From positions 1 through 64,000 of the forward strand of contig CAMVBK010000005.1 of the NCBI GenBank assembly GCA_947165685.1: a DNA stretch of 64,000 nucleotides. Direction: 5' to 3'. The stretch comes from F23-D06 sp947165685 (GTDB lineage Bacteria > Bacteroidota > Bacteroidia > Bacteroidales > WCHB1-69). A program made the translations under genes and the position numbers. Shown here in pieces: positions 19,101-26,817 of this stretch. The notes under the pieces were generated by a model. It was not told where the DNA came from and made no database searches. It saw only the letters and a program-made list of their open reading frames with translations. Within the stretch, counting starts at the first letter, position 1, and every line of letters starts with the position of its first letter.

Positions 19101-22100
19101 TCGCCGCCAGAGAGTATCATGTTGTGGCAGTTGATACGGTGACGGGTTGTAGTGTTTCTGGTAACATTATGGTTACCGATTCCCTCTATCAAGTGATTAT
19201 CGACAGCATGGCCACCACTCCGACCACCTACTGCAGCACGGTTGACGGCGACGGTACGCTCACGATTTTCGCCCACAGCACGAATCCGGGTAAAGACCTG
19301 AGATACAGCCTTGACGGTGAAAACTGGCAGGTTAGCAATGTTTTCGAGAACCTCGCGAACAGAAGCTACGCCTTCTATGTGAAGGATGTCAATGAACACT
19401 CCAACTGCTGGACCGAGGGTTCCGCATCTATCCCCTACAGCGACTGTGTTCCTACGATCACGATTGTTGACAATGAGGGTAATAACGCTCCGTTCACCTA
19501 TTGTATCGGTGACGAACCCAGACAACTCATTGGTAACGCTTACTACGAGGAAGGCAGCGAGTGCGCCGGTACGTTCACCTATGAATGGAACGCTCCTTGC
19601 TCCGACCCGAGCTACTCCAACACGAACACGATTGACGTCATTGTTGACCACGTCATGCCTGCCGGTTGTTTGTATGTCCTCACGGTTCACAATGAACTGA
19701 CGGGCTGCAGCTACGACACCACGGTGCGCGTGATCGTCAACTCCAAGCCGGTTATTGGCTTCGTTGTCAATGATGTCCATTACACGCAAGCTGATCTCGA
19801 AGAGGCTATCGAGTTCTGCGAGAACGAGCCGATTCACATCCAGGCTTACGCCGTTAACGGCAAGGTTCTTGTTGATACGAACTGGACGCTCGGCTATGTT
19901 GGCCAACGTTATCAGATCGACACCGTCGGTACCACGATGGCTGACACGAACACCTTCTGTGTCTGGTCCACCAGCGACCAAGGTTGTGTCTCCAACATCG
20001 CTTCTCTGCCTATCGTCATCAAACGCCTCTCCTACGAGACGGTTACGGCTATTGCTTGCGAGTCCTACGAAATCAATCCGAATGATGTCATCACGAAACC
20101 TGCTGGTGCCACCTATCCTTACACCACCTCTGTGGAGAGAACCTACAAGAGCGTGCTGACGGGTTGTGACAGCATCGTGACCTACAACATTACGCTGAAC
20201 GCTGCTCCTGAGATTGAGCCTGCAAGAGTGGTTGTGGATCCGTTCTGCGAGACCGAGAACTACACCTTGGCTGACTTCATGGATTCGCTTACCATCAACT
20301 GGAACGGTATTACTGGCATCGGCAAGTGGATGGCCTTAGATACTGAAAACTCTGGTTACACTAAAGTTACTTCTTTGTCTCAGCTTACTGATGGTGATTA
20401 TATGATTACCAATGCAACTTCTACAAGTGCTATGACAAACACTGCTTCGGGTAGTGCTTTGGGTTATGCACCTGTTGTCGGCTTTGATTACGTTGCTCCT
20501 TTCTGTGTTTGGACGATCACTAAGAATGAGGACAATACTTATTCTATCTACAATGCAGAAATTGGCAAGTATGCCGCTGGTTTAACCTCTAACGGCATCC
20601 AGCTGACTGATGACCAGAATGCGCCCAACGCCAAGTGGAACATTTCGATGAACGGCTCCAACATTCAGGTCAGAAATGCCCAGCACACGAATCGTTATTT
20701 GAAGTACAATTCTGCTTCTCCGCGTTTTGCTTCTTATTATTTCGATACTGACAACACTGCTTGGCTGTCTCTGTACAAGTCTAACAATACTTTTGCAGAG
20801 GTTCCCGCCACTACGGTTGTTGACTATGAGTTCGCTTCCACGCACAATGTGAAGTATGTGGCTGAGAATTCCTGCGGTACGGACGAGAGCAATGTCCACT
20901 TCGACGTGAGCAAGGCTCCGGCTATCGACTCCTTCGCACTGGCTACCTCTTACTGTAACAACGAGGCTGCTTCTGTTACGTTTAAAGTCTCCACGTTCGG
21001 TCATCCGGCTACCGCTACCCTGACCTTCAAGGGTGCTACGGTCGGTACCTATAATGTGACGGCTGAGAACCAGGAGTTCACCTACAACTTCACGCCGAGA
21101 TACTACACGCACAACGGTGAGACTCTTACGCTGACGGTTGCCAACAAGAACGGTCTTTGCGCCAACGCCACGGCTACGCGCACCATCGTCGTTGACACTA
21201 CAATCTACAACATTGCTGCGAGAACTTATTGTGAGGGTGACACCCTGCACTTCAGCGATTTCGTGACGGGTAACTTTACGTATGTTACCATTCACGCCAC
21301 TGGTTCTGTGCCTGGTGGTATGAGTGATGGTATGGTGCTGCCTTACGACGCGAATAATGCAAGTATTTTCTTCACGATGCGTGACCATTGCGGCAACGTG
21401 GTGACGACGAACACGGTGAATGTGACGGTGAATCCGAAACCGAGACTCGCGGCTGTTAACATTCCTGCTAACCTCTGTGTTAATGACGCTGCTGCAGCAC
21501 TTACCAGCTGTATCCGTAACGTTGAGTTTGCAACTACTGAAGGTTGGATGTACAAGGCCAACGCTGACGCTACGACCTACACGTCTGTGGCTGATGTGAA
21601 TGCTTTGGTGAATGCTATCAAGGATCTGCCTTCTGCTTCTGCAATTGTTGCTTATCATGTTGAGAACGCTTGTGGTGAGATCACTCAAGAATTGGGTACT
21701 GTCCGTCTCCTCCACAAGATTGATGTCGCAGTTTCCAATGTGACGGTTTGTCCGAACGTCACGGCTGACGAGATTATTACTGGTGTTCATGCTGTGATTA
21801 ACGACTATGGCAACTATGCCGCTTCTGAGGTGAGTGTGAACTATGCTGTTGTTCGCGGTTCTAACGTGTTGGCTCTCAACGCTGCTCTTCCGATCCAAGC
21901 AGGCGACAGAATCAGAGTGATCGCCACTCCGAACATCACTCCGGATTGCGGTGCTGACACGGCATTCGCTCAGGTTACTGTCCTGACCAACCTTCGTGTT
22001 GACCCGATTTACCGCACTGCTTGTAGCGGTGAGGAGCTGGATGCATTTGTCGCCACCCATCCTATGTGGAATGGTACGGCCACGGTCACGGCTCAAGGCT

Positions 22101-23815
22101 GGCAGATCAAGAACGCTGAAAATGGCAATCCTGTTTCCGCCACGTCGACCACTGTGATCACGGATGCGCAAGATGTCTATGCACGTTACTTCTGGACAAC
22201 CAATTGTAACGAGACGTTCTATTCTGATTGGACGAAATTGACGGTTAACAATAAACCCGAAATCACTCTTAACGATCAGGTCAGAGTCTGCGAAGGCAAC
22301 AAGATTACGCTTGCCATGACTGGTTATGATGTTACCTTGCATGGTATTCCGAATCCGGCTGCGAATGCCTATATTTATGTTCCTAATTGGACTATTGATG
22401 GTGTTGATTTCGATTTCAACACGGTTATGTCGGCTGCTGAGCACAATGGTAAGACGTTGGTTGTGACGCTTGACGACAATGGTAGTGGTTGCGGTCCTGT
22501 TTCCGCCTCTTTGACCTTAGTCATCGACACGCTGCCTGTTCCTACGATCACGGGTCCTGCCAAGGCTTGTGACGGTGAGAATGTCACCTTCACGGCTACT
22601 CCTGGCTATGTTGATTACAGCTACAGCTTCACTGGCAACTTCGACAATGTGGTTCCTGCCACCATGCCGACCAATAGCAACACGGTTTCTGTCGATGTCT
22701 ATGCTGACGGTGTTGAATTCACCACGGCTACGGTCACGGTTACCGACGGCAACGGCTGTAAGGGTACTACTGAGACGGGTGCTTCTGTGAGAGTGACGAA
22801 TATGCCTGAGTTCATCTTTACGAATGCCGCAGGCGAGGAGACGCATGAGTATGAATCCACCACGGGTACGGGTCTGACCTACACCTGGATGGTTGGCAAC
22901 GAGTGCTACGATCCCGACAAGTTGGTCTATGTTGAGTATGATATCTACTACAAGGGTGAGGATGCCACCGACTACACGTTGATTTCTAACAATCATATCG
23001 GTGAGTACCTTATGACTCAGAACTATACCAATGTTTATGGTCACGTCTTCCCGTATGTCACTTCCAATGCTTTCAACTGGCAAAATGGTGACGGTTCTGC
23101 CAATGGCAACACTTCTTACTACAACTATGCTATTGCCAACCCGTCTGTCGCTACTGCCGGTAACCACTTCCCGAACACGAACCTCGGTTTGTCGAACACG
23201 AACGTTTACGACGATTTGTGGATGCACTTCCTCGCTAACCGTCCTGTGACGAAGACCATCGTTCCGTTCAGACTGCATGGTGACTACAAGATTGTCTATA
23301 GACTGTATGCTACTGACCATCCCGATGACTTCGAACATCTGTATCTCGCTGAAGGTGCTGCTTCTGACGGTTCCGACACGACGATGCACCTCGGTGGCCA
23401 GAACGCTTTCATGGGTAATCTGACTCTCCTTGCCAAGGATTCTGTCCATATCGCTGTTACGGGTACAGATATCCCGAACACTACTCCTAACGAGTTTGTT
23501 ACTCCTGAGGTTGCTCCTGCCCTCGTTGTTGACGAGACCACGGTTGCTCCTGACATGGAAGTTTGGCCGAACCCGGCTCCCGCTGTCACCACGACCCTCA
23601 AGGCTCGCGTCCACAACATGGCCGGTGAGGCTACGGTCACGCTGACCAACCTGAATGGTAAGAACGTCTATACTGGCAAGACCTTCGTTGACAATGATAA
23701 CTACTACTTCGAGTTCGATGTGAACAGCCTGTCCGTCGGTTCCTACATCTTGACGGTCCGCACGAACGACGCTGTCGTCACGAAGAAGGTTATCGTCACT
23801 GTCTTAGCCCGATAG
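13130..23815 (+). CDS. Giant T9SS-exported multi-domain adhesin (3561 residues)
   Basis: A signal peptide (MKKLLSICFLSILLGLLSF...TRAQ) is followed by more than thirty Ig/PKD/HYR-like modules; examples are 'DHCGNAV', 'VTDRNGCYAE', 'DGNGCKG' and repeated paired cysteines. A C-terminal T9SS type A sorting domain follows (from about 3476: VWPNPAPAV...GSYILTVRTNDAVVTKKVIV). It should pass the inner membrane by Sec, cross the outer membrane by T9SS and be anchored at the surface as an adhesin. Codon use is extremely biased: over 1475 consecutive codons (15554-19981) no TTA, CTA or TCA is used, which suggests very high expression. Two inner modules (about 650-820 and 2399-2565) interrupt the Ig-like series, the second with clearly different codon choice. 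A strong hairpin terminator follows. The ligand is unknown. Confidence 0.88.
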   Translation: MKKLLSICFLSILLGLLSFSTRAQVGGSSSCASGFWIENLQPDTISGIVNLPADMPNTGKLPLSHTLGSAYYSANSGAYLGNAHPQVTELYELHFCNLCGLDPKTKLSIDWLLYRDGQLVNDNLSDYVDLGIYTLYSKLNQYGQCQSIAWLGGTVSNGFGYCDQVSGNNTLYDSIHGLNGPCNDPTNYPGAMQVEQGTPMAVLTQLGDIVPAGGLVGLYSERFDYFYLDFFQQTRTIVQIKWKQVGNYKLVMRVRERKGGTPWNNATWKDNGNGGLSETDYIGGHQSCCGRILAEDSIAFPFLGEFSKEVCENEHYIFGRPEYDFHVTMPDTNVVFGQYVFDNTDCKYFETDSIYRFHFFVRNTPEVVVLKDKDTLCKCSSFGPEQLLSMITYDSLDLQYTSDHKFMWYYNNAWHDAMPNIDTVVGTYTYVVRQVNTYTNFNQFYSNDRDTIVCAGEPVTLTVTFLEMDPPALPENIDVCLETIDENTVLKLVSVPDAKCANTTKWYSNARYVIPGKPGYTSWYDDYFTAHLYTNSYIGKTNELNVNLIDYVPSINKDTVLYFFATSYNDDRDCESKQYSFLTVTIHQTPELAQVAPIPSVICPGSEATMKVKINNNPDNTDAAYTYHWGGDVTEVLVNGTRETVAPDQNNVVGTGNSGNAYFPFYTNAKYSFTQQIFTPAEVGTGEITKISFDWNSTTSLTKNVVICLNTTNQSAFNTSTRAWFLDNLTPVYEGTLVCNEKGLVEIELQTPYLYNSTENLVLTVAAASDNTIAYGNNFKTSQCSGNKGMAYYGSTQYTDPNNIPSNSSNRRTTANRSNVVFHVQAPGFTTNVKNQTAYNQTSALDSCRTAYETTVYVVDGNGCKSEPVVFNYVANDTINPTVNKNTVTKEVFACHLDSVNAPVYTTIAALEAAANIEFNDNCDKDLLYIDNVTTVVSSVSDTTCVESLTRTYTVKDHCGNAVTFAHVFVTRDTTKPTFVFAEGEFPLIRLFPVEGGNCTFNSPDSMTFVNAVASHVFDNCTDSAYLMSTLKFFWENTTESPINGTDIFRSKNHLSVVAQITDRCGNVFAQDIIFLDRPEHIAIQPNAVTSSGNQCFGDTANLHFDVTYITDDTIMGPFVPYTYEWREVNGRAVTFTAVNDTTTQIVFPGTGDYTFVMRVTDRNGCYAETEPVVINVRPLPQVVINHIVENGQVEPYCPTYGNLTIEAEIVNAIEGQTVAENAYTWSGESVNIVPTTNRTWVTIVPEWCDTLYYPTVYVVDDRGCVGSVTDTIEVKANGPQFIDVIPDTTVVKQEGCIFLIPDFKNLIDEYLVADDCYEFFRIKYSDDYATVERTDWYSQSPAAGTELTTDSQVVTITVKNPCGKANTLNVNVLKPAEVLTVRVVPADTADCQTFIENNGVDFTSVVENAVGDVTYEWTLVDGDDLDNNTAASYHAQGAMEPGIYTYQVAVEDALGCTATATADLTVYFQGADPILRKYPNTLCERFNGALIVDQAPTGYAYELQHNDFDFFHFFKISDNPDHQPTEWNTIAFDSLRPGLYTLTVYTDHDCERSYPVEILNNSNAPINPQFTTTDVTVCTNDNGVLNINAQNGFRYELYRSTEEGLGELIGTAASYNNLSVGNYVIRTIQLSTLCMNDTAFTLADSAPRPVPTFTVTPNNNCVNDANIYNGTINITSNAAWQYTVYTAEDTVINNAVLTAANNPITGVKDNVKYYIEAFNPANGCATITPVVAMVGYKEVETKINPTATPNYFCLTDTANGKVTFTTLSNFIDYNLMQGTDTIGKKADYTSNGWVNLYEGSYKIEATNKYYCHVTKTGINVQHKTIDPVIAATSTMNMNCAFGKENGTITLKNTNASTMNTTTWGNAKMASYKIESGDYVKETATTASQITFSNLQSGTYTYTATTNYGCVKTDTITVQQYELPAMQLISTPNHMCAPTFEKPGDGTVTVVVPTTETVPGAHFFEYYFYNAEDSAMTVPYELPLTNTKYWLAAREYHVVAVDTVTGCSVSGNIMVTDSLYQVIIDSMATTPTTYCSTVDGDGTLTIFAHSTNPGKDLRYSLDGENWQVSNVFENLANRSYAFYVKDVNEHSNCWTEGSASIPYSDCVPTITIVDNEGNNAPFTYCIGDEPRQLIGNAYYEEGSECAGTFTYEWNAPCSDPSYSNTNTIDVIVDHVMPAGCLYVLTVHNELTGCSYDTTVRVIVNSKPVIGFVVNDVHYTQADLEEAIEFCENEPIHIQAYAVNGKVLVDTNWTLGYVGQRYQIDTVGTTMADTNTFCVWSTSDQGCVSNIASLPIVIKRLSYETVTAIACESYEINPNDVITKPAGATYPYTTSVERTYKSVLTGCDSIVTYNITLNAAPEIEPARVVVDPFCETENYTLADFMDSLTINWNGITGIGKWMALDTENSGYTKVTSLSQLTDGDYMITNATSTSAMTNTASGSALGYAPVVGFDYVAPFCVWTITKNEDNTYSIYNAEIGKYAAGLTSNGIQLTDDQNAPNAKWNISMNGSNIQVRNAQHTNRYLKYNSASPRFASYYFDTDNTAWLSLYKSNNTFAEVPATTVVDYEFASTHNVKYVAENSCGTDESNVHFDVSKAPAIDSFALATSYCNNEAASVTFKVSTFGHPATATLTFKGATVGTYNVTAENQEFTYNFTPRYYTHNGETLTLTVANKNGLCANATATRTIVVDTTIYNIAARTYCEGDTLHFSDFVTGNFTYVTIHATGSVPGGMSDGMVLPYDANNASIFFTMRDHCGNVVTTNTVNVTVNPKPRLAAVNIPANLCVNDAAAALTSCIRNVEFATTEGWMYKANADATTYTSVADVNALVNAIKDLPSASAIVAYHVENACGEITQELGTVRLLHKIDVAVSNVTVCPNVTADEIITGVHAVINDYGNYAASEVSVNYAVVRGSNVLALNAALPIQAGDRIRVIATPNITPDCGADTAFAQVTVLTNLRVDPIYRTACSGEELDAFVATHPMWNGTATVTAQGWQIKNAENGNPVSATSTTVITDAQDVYARYFWTTNCNETFYSDWTKLTVNNKPEITLNDQVRVCEGNKITLAMTGYDVTLHGIPNPAANAYIYVPNWTIDGVDFDFNTVMSAAEHNGKTLVVTLDDNGSGCGPVSASLTLVIDTLPVPTITGPAKACDGENVTFTATPGYVDYSYSFTGNFDNVVPATMPTNSNTVSVDVYADGVEFTTATVTVTDGNGCKGTTETGASVRVTNMPEFIFTNAAGEETHEYESTTGTGLTYTWMVGNECYDPDKLVYVEYDIYYKGEDATDYTLISNNHIGEYLMTQNYTNVYGHVFPYVTSNAFNWQNGDGSANGNTSYYNYAIANPSVATAGNHFPNTNLGLSNTNVYDDLWMHFLANRPVTKTIVPFRLHGDYKIVYRLYATDHPDDFEHLYLAEGAASDGSDTTMHLGGQNAFMGNLTLLAKDSVHIAVTGTDIPNTTPNEFVTPEVAPALVVDETTVAPDMEVWPNPAPAVTTTLKARVHNMAGEATVTLTNLNGKNVYTGKTFVDNDNYYFEFDVNSLSVGSYILTVRTNDAVVTKKVIVTVLAR

Positions 23816-23834
23816 TCAGATAACTGAATAAAGC

Positions 23835-23873
23835 AAAGGAGTTGTGCGCACACAGCGTGCAACTCCTTTTTTG
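23835..23873 (+). terminator. Rho-independent terminator of the giant adhesin gene
   Basis: AAAGGAGTTG and CAACTCCTTT form a 10-bp stem around a 15-nt loop, followed by a T-run, 20 bp after the stop codon. Confidence 0.85.
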
Positions 23874-23887
23874 TTTAGTTCAGAGTT

Positions 23888-23945
23888 CAAAGTTATAGTT
23901 ATTAGTTATAGTTATAGTTAATTGTTATAGTTATTTGTTATTGTT
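23888..23945. repeat. Tandem array of AGTTATAGTTATT words
   Basis: Irregular repeats of TTATAGTTA/ATTAGTTA up to the start of the MsbA-like gene. The word resembles the reverse complement of the first block at 9550-9650. Confidence 0.8.
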
Positions 23946-23955
23946 TAAGTTAACG

Positions 23956-25737
23956 ATGCGTCGGGGTTTTGTAAGTGATTTCATGAAGCAGTATGCGGGG
24001 CGTTTGGCAGGGATGTTCCTGTTGAATGGGCTGTATGTTGTGCTCACGATCTTCACTTTCTTGATGATTGAGCCGTTTGTGAAGCTCTTGTTCAGAGGGA
24101 CGTTGGAGGGGTTGAGCACCTTGTCGGCCTATATGGTGGGCGTGCTTTCCAAGGTGCTGCCGCTCGACAGTGCGGGGCATTCCGTTGTGGCGCTCATTTT
24201 GGCCGCTGCAGGGCTCTTTCTGCTGCGTAATCTGTCGTATTATGCTTCGCAGTGGATTATGGGGCATGTGCGCAGCGATTTTCTCTATTCGTTGCGCAAC
24301 CGGTTGTACGACAAGATGATTTCGCTGCCGTTGGGCTATTTCACGAAGGAGAGTCGCGGCGATGCAGTGACCCGTGCCGTGAACGATGCCCAAGAGGTGG
24401 AGTACACGGTTTTGGCTTCGATCCAGAAATTCCTTACCGACCCGATTGCGTTGCTTTGTTACTTGGGCTTTCTTTTCTATATTGACTACCAGCTGTCCCT
24501 TTGGGCTGTTCTGCTGATGCCGGTCTCGTTTTTGGTTATCGGTTTTCTTTCCCACCTGTTGAAGCGCTCCTCCAAAACTTACCGTCAGCGGTTGGGGGTG
24601 CTGCTTTCGCATGTGGAGGAGACGTTGTCGGGGCTTCGGGTGATTTACGGCTTCAACGCGCAGGAACACGCCTATCAGCGTTTTTCGGAGTTGAACCAGC
24701 AGTTCCACAGCCATCAGAAGCGAGTTTATCGGCAGAGCTATTTGGCTAATCCGTTGAGCGAGTTCCTCGGAGTAGCATCCGTGATGGTGGTTTTGGTGAT
24801 TGGCGGCACGCTGGTGTTGTCGGACCGTTCGGGTTTGTCGGCGGAGTTGTTCATCACCTACATTGCCCTTTTCACGCAGATCATCACGCCGGTGTCGAAC
24901 ATCTCCTCCGCTTTCGCCGACTACAAGCGCGGCGAGGCGGCCCTTGACCGTATCCGTGCTTTCCTTGCTGTCGAGGACAACGTGGAGGAGGCGGACGGAG
25001 CGCAGGCGTTGTCGGATTTCCGGGAGAGTGTCGTTTTCGAGGATGTTTCGTTTGCATACGATGAAACGGCGGTCTTGCAGCATGTCGATCTGACGATTCG
25101 GAAAGGGGAGACGGTGGCGTTTGTGGGGGCTTCGGGAGCGGGGAAGACGACGCTCGCCGACCTGCTGATGCGCTTTTACGAGCCCACTTCCGGCAGAATC
25201 CTTTTGGATGGGGTGGATGTTCGTGGCTACCGCACGCGCGACTACAGGAGCCTCTTTGCGCTCGTTTCGCAGGATGTGATGCTGTTCCACGACACCATCT
25301 ACCGGAATATCACGTTGGGTTGCGATGCCACGATGGAGGAGGTGGTGGCGGCGGCGAAAGCGGCCAACATCTACGATTTCGTTATGTCGCTGCCGGACGG
25401 TTTCCAGTATATGGTGGGCGACCGTGGGCTTTCGCTCTCCGGCGGTCAGCGGCAGCGTGTGAGCATCGCGCGGGCGGTACTGCGGGACGCGCCGGTGTTA
25501 GTGTTGGACGAGGCCACCTCCGCCATGGACACGGAGTCGGAGCGGTTGGTGCAGCAGTCCGTCGAGATGTTGTCGAAGCAGCGCACGGTGGTGGTGATTG
25601 CGCACCGCTTATCGACCGTGCGCCATGCCGACCGCATCTGCGTGATGGACGGCGGCCGGATTGTGGAGCAGGGCACGCATGAGGAGTTGATGGCGAAGGA
25701 GGGGGTGTATTTTCGGTTAGTTGGGTTAGTGGGTTAG
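23956..25737 (+). CDS. ABC exporter half-transporter, MsbA/lipid-A-flippase type
   Basis: 593 residues from the ATG at 23956 (MRRGFVSDFMK); a TTG at 23935 lies inside the tandem repeat and is less likely. Six membrane segments in the first ~320 residues are fused to an ATPase domain: Walker A GASGAGKTT, Q-loop LVSQDVML, signature LSGGQRQR, Walker B VLVLDEATSA and H-loop VIAHRLS. Homodimers of this family flip lipids or peptides across the inner membrane; MsbA moves lipid A core. Substrate cannot be told from sequence. A tandem array begins exactly at the 3' end, so the final codons (RLVGLVG) are made of the repeat word. Confidence 0.85.
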   Translation: MRRGFVSDFMKQYAGRLAGMFLLNGLYVVLTIFTFLMIEPFVKLLFRGTLEGLSTLSAYMVGVLSKVLPLDSAGHSVVALILAAAGLFLLRNLSYYASQWIMGHVRSDFLYSLRNRLYDKMISLPLGYFTKESRGDAVTRAVNDAQEVEYTVLASIQKFLTDPIALLCYLGFLFYIDYQLSLWAVLLMPVSFLVIGFLSHLLKRSSKTYRQRLGVLLSHVEETLSGLRVIYGFNAQEHAYQRFSELNQQFHSHQKRVYRQSYLANPLSEFLGVASVMVVLVIGGTLVLSDRSGLSAELFITYIALFTQIITPVSNISSAFADYKRGEAALDRIRAFLAVEDNVEEADGAQALSDFRESVVFEDVSFAYDETAVLQHVDLTIRKGETVAFVGASGAGKTTLADLLMRFYEPTSGRILLDGVDVRGYRTRDYRSLFALVSQDVMLFHDTIYRNITLGCDATMEEVVAAAKAANIYDFVMSLPDGFQYMVGDRGLSLSGGQRQRVSIARAVLRDAPVLVLDEATSAMDTESERLVQQSVEMLSKQRTVVVIAHRLSTVRHADRICVMDGGRIVEQGTHEELMAKEGVYFRLVGLVG

Positions 25738-25850
25738 TGGGTTAGTTGGGTTAGTGGTTTAGTGGGTTAGTGGTTTAGTGGGTTTAGTGGGTTTTGTGGT
25801 TTAGTGGGTTAGTGGTTTAGTGGGTTTAGTAAGTTTAGTGGATTAATTTT
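25728..25850. repeat. Tandem array of GGTTAGTG / GGTTTAGTG words
   Basis: About fourteen units of TTAGTGGG/TTTAGTGG fill the gap between the ABC exporter gene and trmB and overlap the last codons of the former. Confidence 0.88.
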
Positions 25851-25869
25851 CAACTTTCAATTAAAAAAG

Positions 25870-26547
25870 ATGGCAAAGCATAAGTTAGAGAGGTTCGCGG
25901 AGAATGCGACATTTGGGAATTTGTTCCAGCATACGGAGTATGACAGGATAGGGGAGGCGTTCCCGTTGCGGGGGCGATGGCGGGAGGATTATTTCCACAA
26001 TGACCGGCCGATTGTGCTGGAGTTGGGTTGTGGCAAGGGGGAATATACGGTTGCGATGGCGAAGCGTTTTCCGGAGCGCAACTACATTGGCATCGACCGG
26101 AAAGGGGCGCGTTTGTGGCGGGGCTGCAAGGACGCGCTGGAGCAGGGGTTGTCGAACGTGGCGTTCCTGCGCATCACCATCGACCACATCGGGCTCTATT
26201 TCGGGCCGGGCGAGGTGGATGAGATTTGGGTGACGTTCCCGGACCCGCAGATCAAGAAGGAACGGAAGCGGTTGGTGGGACCTCATTTCGTGAACGACTA
26301 CTACCGCCCGATTTGGCCCGCAAACGGCGGTCTTTTGCATCTGAAGTCCGACAGCGACTTCTTGTATGAATATCTCCTTGAAACGGCGGAAAAGGAGCGT
26401 TGGAACGTTTTGGAGAACATCCCCGACGTGTATGCCGGCGGTGCGGACCCGCTGCTCACGGAGGTGCAGACGTTCTACGAGCGGAAATGGTTAGAGGAGG
26501 GGAAGACGATACATTATGTGCGGTTGAAGGTTGGGGACGTTGAGTAA
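25870..26547 (+). CDS. trmB: tRNA (guanine-N7-)-methyltransferase TrmB
   Basis: 225 residues; uses S-adenosylmethionine to methylate G46 in the variable loop of tRNAs. The SAM motif LELGCGKGEYTVAMAK, the ERNYIGIDRKGARLW strand and the family signature VTFPDPQIKKERKRL with the following HFVNDYY are all present. Length is normal. The gene stands alone with its own terminator, convergent with tRNA-Pro. Confidence 0.94.
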   Translation: MAKHKLERFAENATFGNLFQHTEYDRIGEAFPLRGRWREDYFHNDRPIVLELGCGKGEYTVAMAKRFPERNYIGIDRKGARLWRGCKDALEQGLSNVAFLRITIDHIGLYFGPGEVDEIWVTFPDPQIKKERKRLVGPHFVNDYYRPIWPANGGLLHLKSDSDFLYEYLLETAEKERWNVLENIPDVYAGGADPLLTEVQTFYERKWLEEGKTIHYVRLKVGDVE

Positions 26548-26569
26548 GTTTAGGGAGATTAGAAAGATT

Positions 26570-26601
26570 AAGGCCTGGGGCGGATGCCTCAGGCCTTTTT
26601 T
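26570..26601 (+). terminator. Rho-independent terminator after trmB
   Basis: AAGGCCTGGGGC pairs with GCCTCAGGCCTT around a short GGAT loop and is followed by six T. The same palindrome could terminate tRNA-Pro transcription arriving from the other side. Confidence 0.85.
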
Positions 26602-26604
26602 GAG

Positions 26605-26677
26605 TCGGGGTGAGAAGACTCGAACTTCCGGCCTCTACGTCCCGAACGTAGCGCGCTACCAACTGCGCCACACCCCG
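26605..26677 (-). tRNA. tRNA-Pro (anticodon CGG)
   Basis: The minus strand folds as a complete cloverleaf: acceptor CGGGGTG/CACCCCG, D-arm GCGC/GCGC, anticodon stem CTACG/CGTAG with loop TTCGGGA (anticodon CGG, reading CCG), variable loop AGGCC, T-arm GGAAG-TTCGAGT-CTTCT, discriminator A. The 73 bases include no CCA end. A -7 element stands 16 bp upstream. Confidence 0.95.
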
Positions 26678-26692
26678 TCTGTTTTGCGGCTG

Positions 26693-26700
26693 CAAAAATA
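26693..26700 (-). promoter_or_regulatory. -7 element (TATTTTTG) of tRNA-Pro
   Basis: The minus strand reads TATTTTTG, 16 bp before the tRNA 5' end, leaving room for a short precursor leader. Confidence 0.55.
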
Positions 26701-26739
26701 CACTTTTTTTGAAATAAAAAACGCGTGTCGAAAAAAATA

Positions 26740-26747
26740 TATTTTTG
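26740..26747 (+). promoter_or_regulatory. -7 element (TATTTTTG) of the T9SS type B protein gene
   Basis: TATTTTTG lies 71 bp before the ATG at 26818 and diverges from the tRNA promoter. Confidence 0.5.
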
Positions 26748-26817
26748 TCTTTGCAAGGTTAATTTTCTTTGCCACAACAGACGGGCGATTTCGTTAAAAG
26801 ACAAAATACTTACGAAT

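Noticed and set aside
13310..23614. Very long antisense reading frames (736, 1475, 620 and 365 codons) opposite the giant adhesin
   Set aside because: They are in exact codon register with the sense gene and exist only because TTA, CTA and TCA are avoided. Their translation is compositionally odd and they have no start signals.
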